In this document: piece by piece, positions 10,520 through 20,116 of the stretch
How positions within the stretch are numbered: the stretch's first letter is position 1
How the letters are laid out: each line of letters starts with the position of its first letter
DNA from: Mixta gaviniae
GTDB lineage: Bacteria; Pseudomonadota; Gammaproteobacteria; Enterobacterales; Enterobacteriaceae
Length of the DNA stretch: 64,000 bases
Reading direction: 5' to 3'
Assembly (NCBI RefSeq): GCF_002953195.1
Contig: NZ_CP026377.1
Span: forward strand, 3,596,001-3,660,000
Made by a program: the position numbers and the translations under genes
The notes under the pieces: model-generated
What the model was told of the DNA's origin: nothing
Database searches by the model: none
Seen by the model: only the letters and a program-made list of their open reading frames with translations

Positions 10520-11866
10520 TTACGCTATCTTTTTCAGTTCGATGCGCTTGATATCGCCCACCAGCACCAGGTAGCTCAGCACCGCCACCAGCGCATGGAT
10601 GCCAACGTAGATCAGCGCGCCGTTGTAGGAGCCCGTCACCGCGATGATATAGCCGATAGCGATCGGCGTGACGATGCCGGAGATATTGCCGAACATATTG
10701 AACAGGCCGCCGCTCAGTCCGCTGATCTCTTTCGGCGCGGTATCCGCCATCACCGCCCAGCCCAGCGCGCCGATCCCCTTGCCGAAGAAGGCGGTCGCCA
10801 TGAAGAACACCACCACCCATTCGGTTTCGACGTAGTTACAGGTAACCATTGAAATCGAGAGCAGCATGCCCAGCACAATAGGGGTTTTGCGGGCGATGTT
10901 CAGCGAGCCGGTTTTACGCATCAGCCAGTCGGAGATCACTCCGCCCAGCACGCCGCCGAGAAAGCCGCAGATCGCCGGAATAGAGGCGATAAAGCCCGCC
11001 TTCAGAATCGACATGCCGCGCGCCTGCACCAGATAGACCGGGAACCAGGTGATAAAGAAGTAGGTCAGCGCGTTGATGCAGTACTGGCCAAGGTAGATGC
11101 CGAGCATCATGCGCGAGGTGATCAGCTGACGAATCTGCCCCCACTTCTCGCGCCCGCTGACTTTCTCCTGCGCTTTTTTCACATCCATATTGATCAGCGC
11201 GCCGCCCTTCTCCATATACTCCAGCTCGGCGCGGTTGACGCCCGGATGGTCGTTAGGATCGTGGATCACTTTCAGCCAGACAAAGCTGAGGATGATGCCG
11301 AGACCGCCCATAAACCAGAAGACGTGCGCCCAGCCCACCTGCGCGGTCAGCCAGCCCATAATTGGCGCGAAGATCACCGTAGCGAAATATTGCGCCGAGT
11401 TAAAAATCGCCACGGCGGTACCGCGCTCCTGCGCCGGGAACCAGGCGGCGACGATGCGGCTATTGCCGGGGAACGAAGGCGCTTCCGCCAGCCCGACCAG
11501 GAAGCGCAGCATGAACAGCGCGACGATCACGGTAAAGCCTTCAAAGACATTGACGAAGCCCTGCAGCAGGGTAAACAGCGACCAGATGAAGATGCTCCAG
11601 AAGTAGACGCGCTTCGAACCGAAGCGGTCGAGCAGCCAGCCACCCGGGATCTGGCCAATCACGTAGGCCCATGAGAAGGCGGAGAAGATATAGCCCATGC
11701 CGACGGGATCGAGCCCGATATCTTTCGCCATCGACGAGCCGGCGATCGAGAGGGTGGCGCGGTCGCCGTAGTTAAACGAAGTGACGATAAACAGCATCAC
11801 TACGATCCAGTATCGCGCGTTCGTTCTTTTTTCTACGGCGCTTTCCGCCTGGCTGTATGAATTCAT
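10520..11866 (-). CDS. gudP: D-glucarate/galactarate proton symporter GudP
   Basis: Major facilitator of the anion:cation symporter family, 448 residues with about 12 hydrophobic segments. It opens with VEKRTNARYWIVVMLFIVTS, followed by FNYGDRATLS and GGWLLDRFGSKRVYFWS (the MFS loop 2-3 motif). It is closer to E. coli GudP than GarP across the N-terminus and the central loop. It is the first gene of the operon, with an AGGAG ribosome site 7 nt before the ATG. No garP is seen here, so GudP may import both hexarates. Confidence 0.93.
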   Translation of the reverse strand: MNSYSQAESAVEKRTNARYWIVVMLFIVTSFNYGDRATLSIAGSSMAKDIGLDPVGMGYIFSAFSWAYVIGQIPGGWLLDRFGSKRVYFWSIFIWSLFTLLQGFVNVFEGFTVIVALFMLRFLVGLAEAPSFPGNSRIVAAWFPAQERGTAVAIFNSAQYFATVIFAPIMGWLTAQVGWAHVFWFMGGLGIILSFVWLKVIHDPNDHPGVNRAELEYMEKGGALINMDVKKAQEKVSGREKWGQIRQLITSRMMLGIYLGQYCINALTYFFITWFPVYLVQARGMSILKAGFIASIPAICGFLGGVLGGVISDWLMRKTGSLNIARKTPIVLGMLLSISMVTCNYVETEWVVVFFMATAFFGKGIGALGWAVMADTAPKEISGLSGGLFNMFGNISGIVTPIAIGYIIAVTGSYNGALIYVGIHALVAVLSYLVLVGDIKRIELKKIA

Positions 11867-12382
11867 GATGCACTCCTGAAATATAGCAATACGCTACTTT
11901 CCACTCTGACTGCATACACATCGCGTTGGGTATCAGAATGAGGTTGGGTTGAACATGGCGATGATTATTCGTTAGCAAAAACAGCTATTACGCAGCGCGG
12001 CTGCTTCACCTGTCGTCAAACTCGAGAAAAAGTATATGGAGCGCATCGGCGCAATTCACTGGAAGAAAGCCCTACATTCAACGGCATGAAGCGCTTAATT
12101 TATGGCGTTTGCACAAGTCGCTGCGGCACCGCTCACGGAATCGTTTTTTTCCGGCGGCGAGACGGGAACGCGCGGCGCTCAGGGCTCGGCTTTGTGAGCC
12201 TCTTCACTTGCACTTGTTCCAACGCCTGAAAATGACGTAAATCGGCGGCATAAAATCGGACATCTGCATAATGCCGGGGCGATGGCCCCTCCTTATACTC
12301 GTTAGCAGCAAAAACTAAAGACGCGGTTTCGCCTGCGCCATCCCCCACTCCACTCTTTTTCCGTTTACTGGACGCCGAAGCA
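11867..12382. promoter_or_regulatory. Divergent gudP-garD control region
   Basis: The 516-bp gap between the two divergent hexarate transcription units has no convincing gene. It holds a CRP-like site at 12193-12208 and a TAAAAT -10-like box at 12251-12256. It also has a GGGGC/GCCCC palindrome at 12276-12289 and an AGGAG ribosome site for gudP at its left end. By analogy with E. coli, the activator CdaR should bind here, but I could not identify its site. Confidence 0.6.
12193..12208 (+). promoter_or_regulatory. Candidate CRP-binding site upstream of garD
   Basis: TGTGA-N6-TCACT, 9 of 10 matches to the CRP half-sites TGTGA/TCACA. Its centre (12200.5) lies about 62 bp before the start point predicted from the TAAAAT box at 12251-12256. 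That is the spacing expected of a class I CRP promoter. The -35 region of that promoter is poor, as is common for CRP-dependent promoters. Confidence 0.5.
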
Positions 12383-13945
12383 ATGAAAACGATTCGTGAA
12401 GAGACGCCGCGCTATATCCGGGTACACGAAGCCGATAATGTCGCTATCGTGGTGAATGACAACGGCCTGACCGCAGGGTCGGTTTTTCCCTGCGGCCTGC
12501 AGCTGACCGAGCATATTCCTCAGGGCCATAAGGTGGCGCTGACGCCCATTGCGCGCGGCGAAGCGATACGCCGCTACGGCGAGGTGATCGGCTATGCCCT
12601 GCGCGCTATTCCGCAGGGCGGCTGGATTGAAGAGTCGCTGGTGGCGCTGCCCGAAGCGCCGCCGCTGGCGAGCCTGCCGCTGGCGACGCGCGTGCCGGAA
12701 TCGCTGCCGCCGCTGGAAGGCTACACCTTCGAAGGCTACCGCAACGCCGACGGCAGCGTCGGCACGCGCAATCTGCTGGGCATCACCACCAGCGTTCACT
12801 GCGTCGCCGGCGTGGTCGATTACGTGGTCAATATTATCGAACGCGAGCTGCTGCCGCGTTATCCCAACGTCGATGGCGTGGTGGCGCTCAATCATCTCTA
12901 CGGCTGCGGCGTGGCGATCAACGCGCCGGCAGCGGTGGTACCGATCCGCACCATTCATAATTTGGCGCTGAACGCTAATTTCGGCGGCGAAGTGATGGTG
13001 GTCAGCCTCGGCTGTGAAAAGCTGCAGCCGGAGCGACTGCTGGCCGCCAACGGCGATGATGTGCAGGCAATCTCACTCGGCGACGAAGATATCGTGCGGC
13101 TGCAGGATGAGCGCCACGTCGGCTTCGAAGCGATGGTGCAGGAGATCCTGCAGGTGGCGGAGCGCCATCTTCAGCGCCTGAATCAGCGCCAGCGGGAAAC
13201 CTGCCCGGCATCCGAGCTGATTGTCGGTATGCAGTGCGGCGGCAGCGACGCCTTTTCCGGCGTGACGGCCAATCCGGCGGTCGGCTTCGCCTCCGATCTG
13301 CTGGTGCGCTGCGGCGCGACGGTGATGTTTTCCGAAGTGACGGAGGTGCGTGACGCGATCCATCTGCTGACGCCGCGCGTGGTGGACGAAGCGACGGGAA
13401 AACGTCTGCTGGAGGAGATGGCCTGGTATGATGACTACCTGAGCCTGGGGCAAACCGATCGCAGCGCCAACCCTTCGCCGGGCAATAAAAAAGGCGGGCT
13501 GGCGAACGTGGTGGAGAAAGCGCTTGGCTCTATCGCCAAGTCAGGGCGCAGCGCCATCGTCGAGGTTCTCTCGCCCGGCCAGCGGCCGACCAAACGCGGG
13601 TTAATCTATGCGGCGACCCCCGCCAGTGATTTTGTCTGCGGCACGCAGCAGATGGCTTCCGGCATCACCTTACAGGTATTTACCACCGGACGCGGCACCC
13701 CGTACGGCCTGGCGGCGATCCCGGTGATCAAAATGGCGACGCGCACTGCGCTGGCGACGCGCTGGCACGATCTGATGGATATCAACGCGGGCACTATTGC
13801 GACAGGGGAAGAGACCATTGAGCAGGTGGGCTGGCGGCTGTTTGAGCTGATCCTGGAGATCGCCAGCGGCCGCCAGCAAACCTGGTCCGATCGCTGGGGC
13901 ATTCGCAACGCGCTGGCGGTGTTTAACCCGGCGCCGGTGACCTGA
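12383..13945 (+). CDS. garD: Galactarate dehydratase GarD
   Basis: UxaA/GarD-family, iron-dependent dehydratase turning galactarate into 5-keto-4-deoxyglucarate, the substrate of GarL. It has 520 residues (E. coli 523). The N-terminal SAF-like domain (about 1-90) includes [12 protein letters not shown]. The catalytic part carries [60 protein letters not shown] and [17 protein letters not shown] with conserved Cys residues. It is transcribed away from the gud-gar operon and has only a weak ribosome site (CGAAGCA). It converges on yqcA 33 bp away. Confidence 0.95.
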   Translation: MKTIREETPRYIRVHEADNVAIVVNDNGLTAGSVFPCGLQLTEHIPQGHKVALTPIARGEAIRRYGEVIGYALRAIPQGGWIEESLVALPEAPPLASLPLATRVPESLPPLEGYTFEGYRNADGSVGTRNLLGITTSVHCVAGVVDYVVNIIERELLPRYPNVDGVVALNHLYGCGVAINAPAAVVPIRTIHNLALNANFGGEVMVVSLGCEKLQPERLLAANGDDVQAISLGDEDIVRLQDERHVGFEAMVQEILQVAERHLQRLNQRQRETCPASELIVGMQCGGSDAFSGVTANPAVGFASDLLVRCGATVMFSEVTEVRDAIHLLTPRVVDEATGKRLLEEMAWYDDYLSLGQTDRSANPSPGNKKGGLANVVEKALGSIAKSGRSAIVEVLSPGQRPTKRGLIYAATPASDFVCGTQQMASGITLQVFTTGRGTPYGLAAIPVIKMATRTALATRWHDLMDINAGTIATGEETIEQVGWRLFELILEIASGRQQTWSDRWGIRNALAVFNPAPVT

Positions 13946-13978
13946 CGCCGTGGTTTTACGTGGCCGGAGCGGCCGGCG

Positions 13979-14425
13979 CTACAGCAGCTTACCCCAGTTT
14001 TCTACCCAGGGGGTGCTGACGCTTTCCGGCTCCGGCGATTCCATCGCGTCCACCAGCAGCAGCTCGCCGACGCGGGTCGCGCCCTGCTCCTGCAGCTGGG
14101 CGTCGAAGGTTTTTCCGGCGCCGCAGAAGTTTTCATAGCTGCTGTCGCCCAGCGCGATAACGCCGTAGCGCAGCTGCGGCTGATGGCCCAGCTTATCCTT
14201 CACGTCGTGATACAGCCCGGCAATGCTGTCCGGGAAGTCGCCGTGGCCGGTGGTCGAGGTTACCACCAGCGCCACTTTATCGCTGTACTGCTGCCAGTCG
14301 CTGAGGCGCGGATCCTCAAAAATCTTCACCTCATGCCCCTGCGCCTGCAGCACAGGCTCCGCCTCTTCCGCCACCAGCAACGCGTTGCCGTAAACCGTGC
14401 CGACGAAAATACCAATCTGCGCCAT
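13979..14425 (-). CDS. yqcA: Flavodoxin YqcA
   Basis: Short-chain flavodoxin, 148 residues (E. coli 149), carrying FMN. The phosphate-binding loop [15 protein letters not shown] is at about 9-23, then [12 protein letters not shown] and [14 protein letters not shown]. It is the third gene of the yqcC-truC-yqcA operon, 11 nt after truC. The operon order is as in E. coli. Its redox partner is not identifiable from the sequence. Confidence 0.93.
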   Translation of the reverse strand: MAQIGIFVGTVYGNALLVAEEAEPVLQAQGHEVKIFEDPRLSDWQQYSDKVALVVTSTTGHGDFPDSIAGLYHDVKDKLGHQPQLRYGVIALGDSSYENFCGAGKTFDAQLQEQGATRVGELLLVDAMESPEPESVSTPWVENWGKLL

Positions 14426-14436
14426 AACCTTCTCCC

Positions 14437-15216
14437 TTATTGTGGTGCCTTATCCTGACCTGGCTGCGGGTCAAACTCAACCCTGGGAAGTTCGGGGAGA
14501 AGCTGCTGCCAGCCAAAGTACTGCATCATACGCTGCCAGCTCTCATCAAGCCCGGCGCGGATCAGTAGCGGTTCGCCCGTTACCGGATGGTTAAGCGCCA
14601 GGCTGCTGGCGTGCAGCATCAAACGCTCACAGCCGAAGTGCTGCGCGGCGCCGCGGTTTTGGCGCAGATCGCCATGCGTGGTATCGCCGATGATCGGATG
14701 ACGCAGATGGGAGAGATGACGGCGCAGCTGATGTTTGCGCCCGGTTGCCGGTTGCAGTTCGATCAGGCTATAGCGCGCCGAGGGATAGCGGCCGATGGCC
14801 ACCGGCTGCTCGGTGATAGCCAGCCCACGCCAGTCGGTCACCGCCGGCTGCGGCCCTTTATCGGGCGAGGCGAACTTATCAGCAATCTTATCCAGCTCTT
14901 CGGTGAGCGGATAGTCGAGCCGGTCCGCCCCTTCCAGCCAGCCGCGCACCACGGCGTGGTAGGTTTTGCGCATCTGATGCTGCTCGAACTGCTGCGACAG
15001 CAGGCGCCCCACCTCACTGGACAGCCCCATCAGCAGTACGCCGGACGTGGGCCTGTCAAGCCGGTGCGCGGTAAATACATGTTGTCCGATCTGATCGCGC
15101 ACCGTCTGCATCACCACCACTTTTTCTTTGCGATCGAGCCAGCTGCGATGCACCAGCCAACCGGCCGGCTTATTGACGGCCACCAGCCATTCATCCTGAT
15201 AGATAATCTCCAGCAT
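14437..15216 (-). CDS. truC: tRNA pseudouridine-65 synthase TruC
   Basis: RluA-family pseudouridine synthase acting on U65 of tRNA-Ile1 and tRNA-Asp. It has 259 residues. The catalytic aspartate is D54 in [15 protein letters not shown]. Other family blocks are NKPAGWLVH and [22 protein letters not shown]. Its ATG overlaps the yqcC stop by one base (TGATG), which points to translational coupling. Confidence 0.94.
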   Translation of the reverse strand: MLEIIYQDEWLVAVNKPAGWLVHRSWLDRKEKVVVMQTVRDQIGQHVFTAHRLDRPTSGVLLMGLSSEVGRLLSQQFEQHQMRKTYHAVVRGWLEGADRLDYPLTEELDKIADKFASPDKGPQPAVTDWRGLAITEQPVAIGRYPSARYSLIELQPATGRKHQLRRHLSHLRHPIIGDTTHGDLRQNRGAAQHFGCERLMLHASSLALNHPVTGEPLLIRAGLDESWQRMMQYFGWQQLLPELPRVEFDPQPGQDKAPQ

Positions 15217-15545
15217 CAGCGACCTGCGGCGACAAACAGTGCATCAAGCGCGTTGAGATGGGTCAGCAGCGCGCCTCTTCCCGGCGTGTCCGCTTCCAGC
15301 GCCACTTCATAATAGGGGGCGATGGCGAAGTTTTGCGGCAGCTGATCGCCGGCGTCGAGCAGCGCGTGCATGCGCGGGATCAGCACCCACTGCAGCCACT
15401 CCAGCGGCTGCATGGTATCGAGGAAAAAGGGCTGCGTGCTGGCGAACGCCGCCGCTTCGGGCGCTTCGCTGCGCCACAGCGCATGCGTTTTCAGCAAGGC
15501 TTCAACCGCCAGCAACCCCTGGCGAACCTGATGTTCTCGGTGCAT
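15216..15545 (-). CDS. yqcC: YqcC family protein
   Basis: Small DUF446 protein of unknown biochemical role, 109 residues, the same length as in E. coli. The conserved core is STQPFFLDTMQPLEWLQWVL followed by IPRMHALLD. I chose the ATG at 15545 because GAGG lies 6 nt before it. The ATG at 15551 directly abuts that GAGG and so is less likely. It is the first gene of the yqcC-truC-yqcA operon, just downstream of csrB. Confidence 0.9.
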   Translation of the reverse strand: MHREHQVRQGLLAVEALLKTHALWRSEAPEAAAFASTQPFFLDTMQPLEWLQWVLIPRMHALLDAGDQLPQNFAIAPYYEVALEADTPGRGALLTHLNALDALFVAAGR

Positions 15546-15621
15546 CGGCATCCTCACAACGGGTGGAATTTTAAGGGCGGCAAGCATAGCACTGGCGGAG
15601 GCGGGGGAAAACGCGCGACAT

Positions 15622-15651
15622 AAAAAAAGGGGCACTGTTATACAGTGCCCC
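15622..15651 (-). terminator. csrB intrinsic terminator
   Basis: Perfect 9-bp stem GGGGCACTG/CAGTGCCCC with a 5-nt loop, followed on the minus strand by seven T residues (15628-15622). Confidence 0.95.
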
Positions 15652-15962
15652 CGGTTCGTTTGCAGCTATCCAGCTACTTCGACGCTCCCTGCTCGTCCAT
15701 GAAAACTTTTCCCTGTTGTCTTCCTGACATCATCGCCTTCCTGACGATTATCCTTTAGCGTCCTGGCCCGCCAGTCATCCTGTCTGGCTCTCATTCTCCT
15801 TCCTGGAGGTGTCCCTGTTCATCCATCCTGGAGCTGTCTGCTTCATCCTGAAGCGATCCTGTCGGCGCATCTTCCTGAGCGCGCAACATCATCCTGATGA
15901 ACATCTTCCTGACGTTATCCATTCCCCGGCTTCCCTTTCCGATGCTGAGCAGTTTGCCTGAC
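15622..15962 (-). ncRNA. csrB: CsrB regulatory RNA (CsrA sponge)
   Basis: The gap between syd and yqcC is where E. coli encodes csrB. The minus-strand transcript carries about 22 GGA motifs, ten of them as CAGGA (for example ATCAGGATGATG and TTCAGGATGAAG), many in the loops of short hairpins, which is the signature of a CsrA-sequestering RNA. The 3' part (GAGCAGGGAGC, AGTAGCTGG, AACGAACCGGG) matches E. coli CsrB and runs into an intrinsic terminator. The 3' end is firm. The 5' end is estimated and could be off by about 40 nt. CsrB would titrate CsrA and is activated by BarA/UvrY. Confidence 0.93.
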
Positions 15963-16113
15963 TCAGCGAAGGAAACAAGCTACCTTTTCCTTTAACAATG
16001 AAGCCTGGCGTAAATCTGAAAACCCGCTCTGCACTAAGTTTATGATTTACATTATTTTCACAAAAGCGTGCTGTTTTTTTCTGCCGGTGATTCTGGCGAT
16101 CTCTCACAGACAA

Positions 16114-16131
16114 TGTGAGATATATCTTACA
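16114..16131. promoter_or_regulatory. UvrY/GacA-type box upstream of csrB
   Basis: TGTGAG-N6-CTTACA, one base off the GacA/UvrY consensus TGTAAG-N6-CTTACA. It lies 27 bp beyond the syd stop and about 160 bp upstream of the estimated csrB start, similar to the far-upstream site in E. coli. UvrY~P phosphorylated by BarA is the expected ligand. Confidence 0.8.
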
Positions 16132-16157
16132 AAACCACCGGGCAATCTCTCAATAAC

Positions 16158-16703
16158 CTAACTAACCGGTTGTAAACTATTAAGAAAAGTCTGTATGTCC
16201 GGTGCCAGCACTTTGCGCTGCGGCGTGCCGAGCTTTTCCAGCACCACTTCGCCGCTCAGGTTGCAGAGCGAAACCACATCCAGATCAGATTCAGTGGTAG
16301 CGATAAACAGGGTCGGCGTTTGTTTCAGACGCCTTTTCATCACCAGATGGCCGATCAGGTTTTCCTGTACGCGCGCAAAATCGGCTTCGCTCCAGACCTG
16401 CAGCAGCGTAATGGGCTGGCCTTCGAACATCGCCTGCATGTCGCCCGCATATTGCGTAGTATAGTAGCGCGCCGCCGCTGGCTGCAGCCGCAGCTCCAGC
16501 GCTCTTTCCACCGCCGCCAGATCTGGCTCGGCGCTGAAAGGCTGCGGTCGCCACAGCACAACGCCGTCGCGGCTCTCCACCTCGCAGGGCGAAGCGATGC
16601 CGTAGAGATCAGCGCTGGCGGGCAGATGGCCATGCTGCTGCTGCCACTGCTGGCAGTAGCGCTGCGTAAAGTCGCGCAGCGCGGTGGCGATATCATTATT
16701 CAT
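16158..16703 (-). CDS. syd: SecY-interacting protein Syd
   Basis: Cytosolic protein that binds SecY at the inner membrane and monitors translocon integrity. It has 181 residues, the E. coli length, from the ATG at 16703, which has GGAG 8 nt upstream. A GTG at 16712 in the same frame touches that GGAG and is less likely. Family blocks are TTQYAGDMQAMFEG, QENLIGHLVMKRRLKQTPTL and SLCNLSGEVVLEKLGT. It is transcribed toward csrB and is divergent from queF. Confidence 0.93.
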   Translation of the reverse strand: MNNDIATALRDFTQRYCQQWQQQHGHLPASADLYGIASPCEVESRDGVVLWRPQPFSAEPDLAAVERALELRLQPAAARYYTTQYAGDMQAMFEGQPITLLQVWSEADFARVQENLIGHLVMKRRLKQTPTLFIATTESDLDVVSLCNLSGEVVLEKLGTPQRKVLAPDIQTFLNSLQPVS

Positions 16704-16809
16704 TTTTTTCACTCCAGGCTGCCTGAGTTACACTTACAGCCTTTATTGATTGTTTCTTTATCACCGAAAAGAGGTTGCTCGCCTTTCCGGGCGGGTCTGA
16801 GGCTACGTT

Positions 16810-17655
16810 ATGTCTTCTTATGAAAACCACCAGGCGCTTGCCGGCCTGACGCTGGGCAAGCCTACCGCCTATCAGGATCGCTACGATCCGGCGCTGCTAC
16901 AGGCGGTACCCCGTTCGCTGAACCGCGAACCGCTGGGGCTTTATCCCGATAACCTGCCCTTTCACGGCGCGGACATCTGGACCTTATATGAGCTTTCCTG
17001 GCTCAACGCGAAAGGCGTGCCGCAGGTCGCCGTCGGCGAAGTGGCACTGCGTGCCGACAGCATCAACCTGATCGAGTCGAAGAGCTTCAAGCTCTATCTT
17101 AACAGCTTTAACCAGACGCGTTTCGCCGACTGGGGCGAGGTGCGCCAGACGCTGGAGCGCGATTTAAGCGCCTGCGCGCAGGGCGACGTCAGCGTGGCGC
17201 TGTTCCGCCTGCAGGAGATCGAAGCGCAGCCGATCGGCCACTTCGAAGGCGTCTGTATCGATGAGCAGGATATCAGCATCGACGACTATCAGTTCAACGC
17301 CGATTACCTGGCCGACGCCGCAGGCAGTGATATTGTGGAAGAGACGCTGACCAGCCATCTGTTGAAATCCAACTGCCTGATCACCAACCAACCGGACTGG
17401 GGCTCGGTGCAGATCCGCTATCGCGGGCCGCGCATCAACCGCGAAGCGCTGCTGCGCTACCTGGTGTCATTCCGTCATCACAACGAGTTCCACGAGCAGT
17501 GCGTAGAGCGCATCTTTAACGATCTGCTGCGCTTCTGCCGTCCGGAAACGCTGTCGGTTTACGCCCGCTATACGCGGCGCGGCGGCCTGGATATCAATCC
17601 GTGGCGCAGCAATACGGATTTCAAACCGAGCCGTTCTCGTCTGGTGCGTCAGTAA
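16810..17655 (+). CDS. queF: NADPH-dependent 7-cyano-7-deazaguanine reductase QueF
   Basis: Reduces the nitrile preQ0 to preQ1 in queuosine tRNA modification. It has 281 residues (E. coli 282, the bimodular type II QueF). The QueF motif [15 protein letters not shown] lies in the N-terminal half. The catalytic cysteine is C189 in [16 protein letters not shown]. It is divergent from syd. No riboswitch-like structure was noticed in the 97-bp upstream gap. Confidence 0.96.
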   Translation: MSSYENHQALAGLTLGKPTAYQDRYDPALLQAVPRSLNREPLGLYPDNLPFHGADIWTLYELSWLNAKGVPQVAVGEVALRADSINLIESKSFKLYLNSFNQTRFADWGEVRQTLERDLSACAQGDVSVALFRLQEIEAQPIGHFEGVCIDEQDISIDDYQFNADYLADAAGSDIVEETLTSHLLKSNCLITNQPDWGSVQIRYRGPRINREALLRYLVSFRHHNEFHEQCVERIFNDLLRFCRPETLSVYARYTRRGGLDINPWRSNTDFKPSRSRLVRQ

Positions 17656-17838
17656 ACTGCGGCGCGGCTCGCAGGACAACCTTCTGTTACAGGAATCGGT
17701 TGAGAAACCAGGCAGGAGAAGGCTACTCTGAGAAGCAGCGGTGGCATGGCCCCATCGCTCAGGGATTTTCTCGTCACCGCGCGGCTGACGTCGCCGCGCG
17801 GTGTCATTTGTCACCCTGGCGGGTGTAAAGGAGTTCAC

Positions 17839-19206
17839 TTGATTACACATATCAGCCCACTCGGCTCGATGGATCTGCTCTCGCAACTGGAAGTCGACAT
17901 GCTGAAGCGTACGGCCAGCAGTGACCTCTACCAGCTGTTTCGCAACTGCTCCCTCGCCGTGCTTAATTCCGGCAGCCAGACCGACAGCAGCCATGAGCTG
18001 CTCTCCCGTTTCGAAAACTTCGATATCAACGTGCTGCGCCGCGAACGCGGCGTGAAGCTGGAGCTGATCAATCCGCCGGAAGAGGCCTTTGTCGACGGGC
18101 GCATTATCCGCTCGCTGCAGGCCAACCTGTTCGCCGTGCTGCGCGATATTCTGTTCGTCAACGGCCAGCTGGTCGCCGGCGGGCGCTTTCACCAGCAGGT
18201 CGATGTCAAAAACTCCGCGCACATTACCAACCTGGTGTTCTCTATTCTGCGTAACGCGCGCGCGCTGCACGTTGGGGAGTATCCCAATATGGTGGTCTGC
18301 TGGGGCGGCCACTCGATCAACGCGACCGAATATCAATACTGCCGCAACGTCGGCACCCAGCTTGGGCTGCGCGAGCTGAATATCTGCACCGGCTGCGGGC
18401 CGGGGGTCATGGAAGCGCCGATGAAAGGCGCCGCCGTCGGCCATGCGCAGCAACGCTATCGCGAAGGGCGCTTTATCGGCCTGACCGAACCCTCCATTAT
18501 CGCCGCGGAGCCGCCTAACCCGCTGGTGAACGAACTGATTATCATGCCGGACATCGAAAAACGTCTGGAAGCCTTTGTGCGCATCGCCCACGGTATTATC
18601 ATTTTCCCGGGCGGCGTGGGCACGGCGGAAGAGCTGCTCTATCTGCTGGGCATTCTGATGAACCCGGAAAACAACGATCAGGTGCTGCCGCTGATCCTGA
18701 CCGGGCCGAAAGAGAGCGCCGATTACTTCCGCGTGTTGGATGAGTTTATCGTCAACACCGTCGGCGAGCAGGCGCGCCGCCACTACACCATCATTATCGA
18801 CGATGCGGCCGAAGTGGCGCGCCAGATGAAAAAAGCGATGCCGCAGGTGAAAGAGAACCGTCGTGAAAGCGGCGACGCCTACAGCTTCAACTGGTCGCTG
18901 CGTATTGAGCCGGATCTGCAGGTGCCCTTCCTGCCGACTCACGACAATATGGCTAACCTCAATCTCTATCCCGATCAGCCGCCGGAAAAACTGGCCGCTG
19001 CGCTGCGCCGCGCCTTCTCCGGCATTGTGGCCGGCAACGTGAAGGAGATGGGCATTCGCGAGATCCGCCAAAAAGGTCCGTATAAGCTGCACGGCGAGCC
19101 GGCCATCATGCGCCGCATGGACGATCTGCTGCAAGGCTTTGTCGCGCAGCACCGTATGAAACTGCCGGGCACCGCTTATATCCCGTGTTACGAAATCATT
19201 AAATAA
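17839..19206 (+). CDS. ppnN: Pyrimidine/purine nucleotide 5'-monophosphate nucleosidase PpnN
   Basis: LOG-family enzyme that cleaves nucleoside monophosphates to base plus ribose 5-phosphate and is stimulated by (p)ppGpp in E. coli. I chose the TTG at 17839: it has AAGGAG 5 nt upstream and gives [20 protein letters not shown] right after the start, as in E. coli. This makes 455 residues (E. coli 454). The active-site LOG motif is [15 protein letters not shown], with [20 protein letters not shown] upstream. An 8-bp hairpin follows the stop. Confidence 0.95.
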   Translation: MITHISPLGSMDLLSQLEVDMLKRTASSDLYQLFRNCSLAVLNSGSQTDSSHELLSRFENFDINVLRRERGVKLELINPPEEAFVDGRIIRSLQANLFAVLRDILFVNGQLVAGGRFHQQVDVKNSAHITNLVFSILRNARALHVGEYPNMVVCWGGHSINATEYQYCRNVGTQLGLRELNICTGCGPGVMEAPMKGAAVGHAQQRYREGRFIGLTEPSIIAAEPPNPLVNELIIMPDIEKRLEAFVRIAHGIIIFPGGVGTAEELLYLLGILMNPENNDQVLPLILTGPKESADYFRVLDEFIVNTVGEQARRHYTIIIDDAAEVARQMKKAMPQVKENRRESGDAYSFNWSLRIEPDLQVPFLPTHDNMANLNLYPDQPPEKLAAALRRAFSGIVAGNVKEMGIREIRQKGPYKLHGEPAIMRRMDDLLQGFVAQHRMKLPGTAYIPCYEIIK

Positions 19207-19215
19207 ACGGCTATA

Positions 19216-19236
19216 CGGGCGGCATCAGGCCGCCCG
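19216..19236 (+). other. Hairpin between ppnN and xni
   Basis: Perfect 8-bp stem CGGGCGGC/GCCGCCCG with a 5-nt loop, 9 nt after the ppnN stop and 6 nt before the xni ATG. It lacks a T-tract. It may be a weak terminator or reduce xni translation by crowding its ribosome site. Confidence 0.4.
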
Positions 19237-19242
19237 GATTCT

Positions 19243-20031
19243 ATGATGACGATTCATTTACTTATTGTTGACGCGCTTAACCTTATTCGCCGCATTCACG
19301 CCGTGCAGGGCAGCCCCTGTCAGGAGCGCTGCGTCGCCGCGCTGCAGCAGCTGCTGGGGCATACACAACCGACCCACGCGGTGGCGGTGTTTGACGACGA
19401 ACTGCGGCGCGAAGGCTGGCGCCATCAGCTGCTGCCCGATTACAAGGCGGGGCGTCCGCCGATGCCGGACGATCTGCAGCGCGAGATGCCGCAGATTCAG
19501 GCGGCGTTTCGTCAGGCGGGGGTCGCATGCTGGTCCGCCGAAGGCGATGAGGCGGACGATCTGGCCGCCACGCTGGCGGTTAAAGTGGCGCAAAGCGGCT
19601 ATCAGGCGACCATCGTTTCGACCGATAAAGGCTACTGCCAGCTGCTGGCGCCGGCGATCCGCATCCGCGACTACTTCCAGAAACGCTGGCTCGATCAGCC
19701 TTTTATCGATGCCGAATTCGGCGTGGCGCCACAGCAGCTTACCGACTATTGGGGGCTGGCGGGCATCAGCAGCAGCAAAATTCCGGGCGTCGCCGGCATC
19801 GGGCCGAAAAGCGCCAGCCAGCTGCTGCTGCAGTTCGGCTCGCTGGCACAGCTCTACCAGCAGTTTGAGGCGGTGCCGGAGAAGTGGCGTAAAAAGCTGG
19901 CGGAACAGCGTGAGATGGCCTTTATCAGCCAGCGCGTCGCCACGCTGCGCACCGATCTGCAGCTAAACGGCAATTTGAAAGATCTGCGTCTGGCCAACCC
20001 GGCGCACGGAAATGGCGTCGCGCCCATGTAA
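19243..20031 (+). CDS. xni: Flap endonuclease Xni (exonuclease IX)
   Basis: Structure-specific 5' flap endonuclease related to the Pol I 5' nuclease domain, 262 residues (E. coli 251, so a slightly longer tail). Blocks are [63 protein letters not shown] and the helix-hairpin-helix region [13 protein letters not shown]. Two ATGs (19243, 19246) open the frame and the ribosome site is weak. In E. coli sdaCB precedes xni; here it directly follows ppnN. Confidence 0.93.
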   Translation: MMTIHLLIVDALNLIRRIHAVQGSPCQERCVAALQQLLGHTQPTHAVAVFDDELRREGWRHQLLPDYKAGRPPMPDDLQREMPQIQAAFRQAGVACWSAEGDEADDLAATLAVKVAQSGYQATIVSTDKGYCQLLAPAIRIRDYFQKRWLDQPFIDAEFGVAPQQLTDYWGLAGISSSKIPGVAGIGPKSASQLLLQFGSLAQLYQQFEAVPEKWRKKLAEQREMAFISQRVATLRTDLQLNGNLKDLRLANPAHGNGVAPM

Positions 20032-20116
20032 AACGGCGCGCCATCTCTGACGCGCCGCAGGGCAGGAAGGGTTCAGGGCGCGGCGACTATCCCGCAGGCG
20101 CGCGGCCGGATACCGC

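Noticed and set aside
12133..12348. 71-residue reading on the minus strand in the gudP-garD gap
   Set aside because: No recognisable motif, and it covers the probable garD promoter and CRP-like site.
16713..16809. preQ1 riboswitch upstream of queF
   Set aside because: The short gap shows no preQ1 aptamer core, and enteric queF genes are not known to use one.
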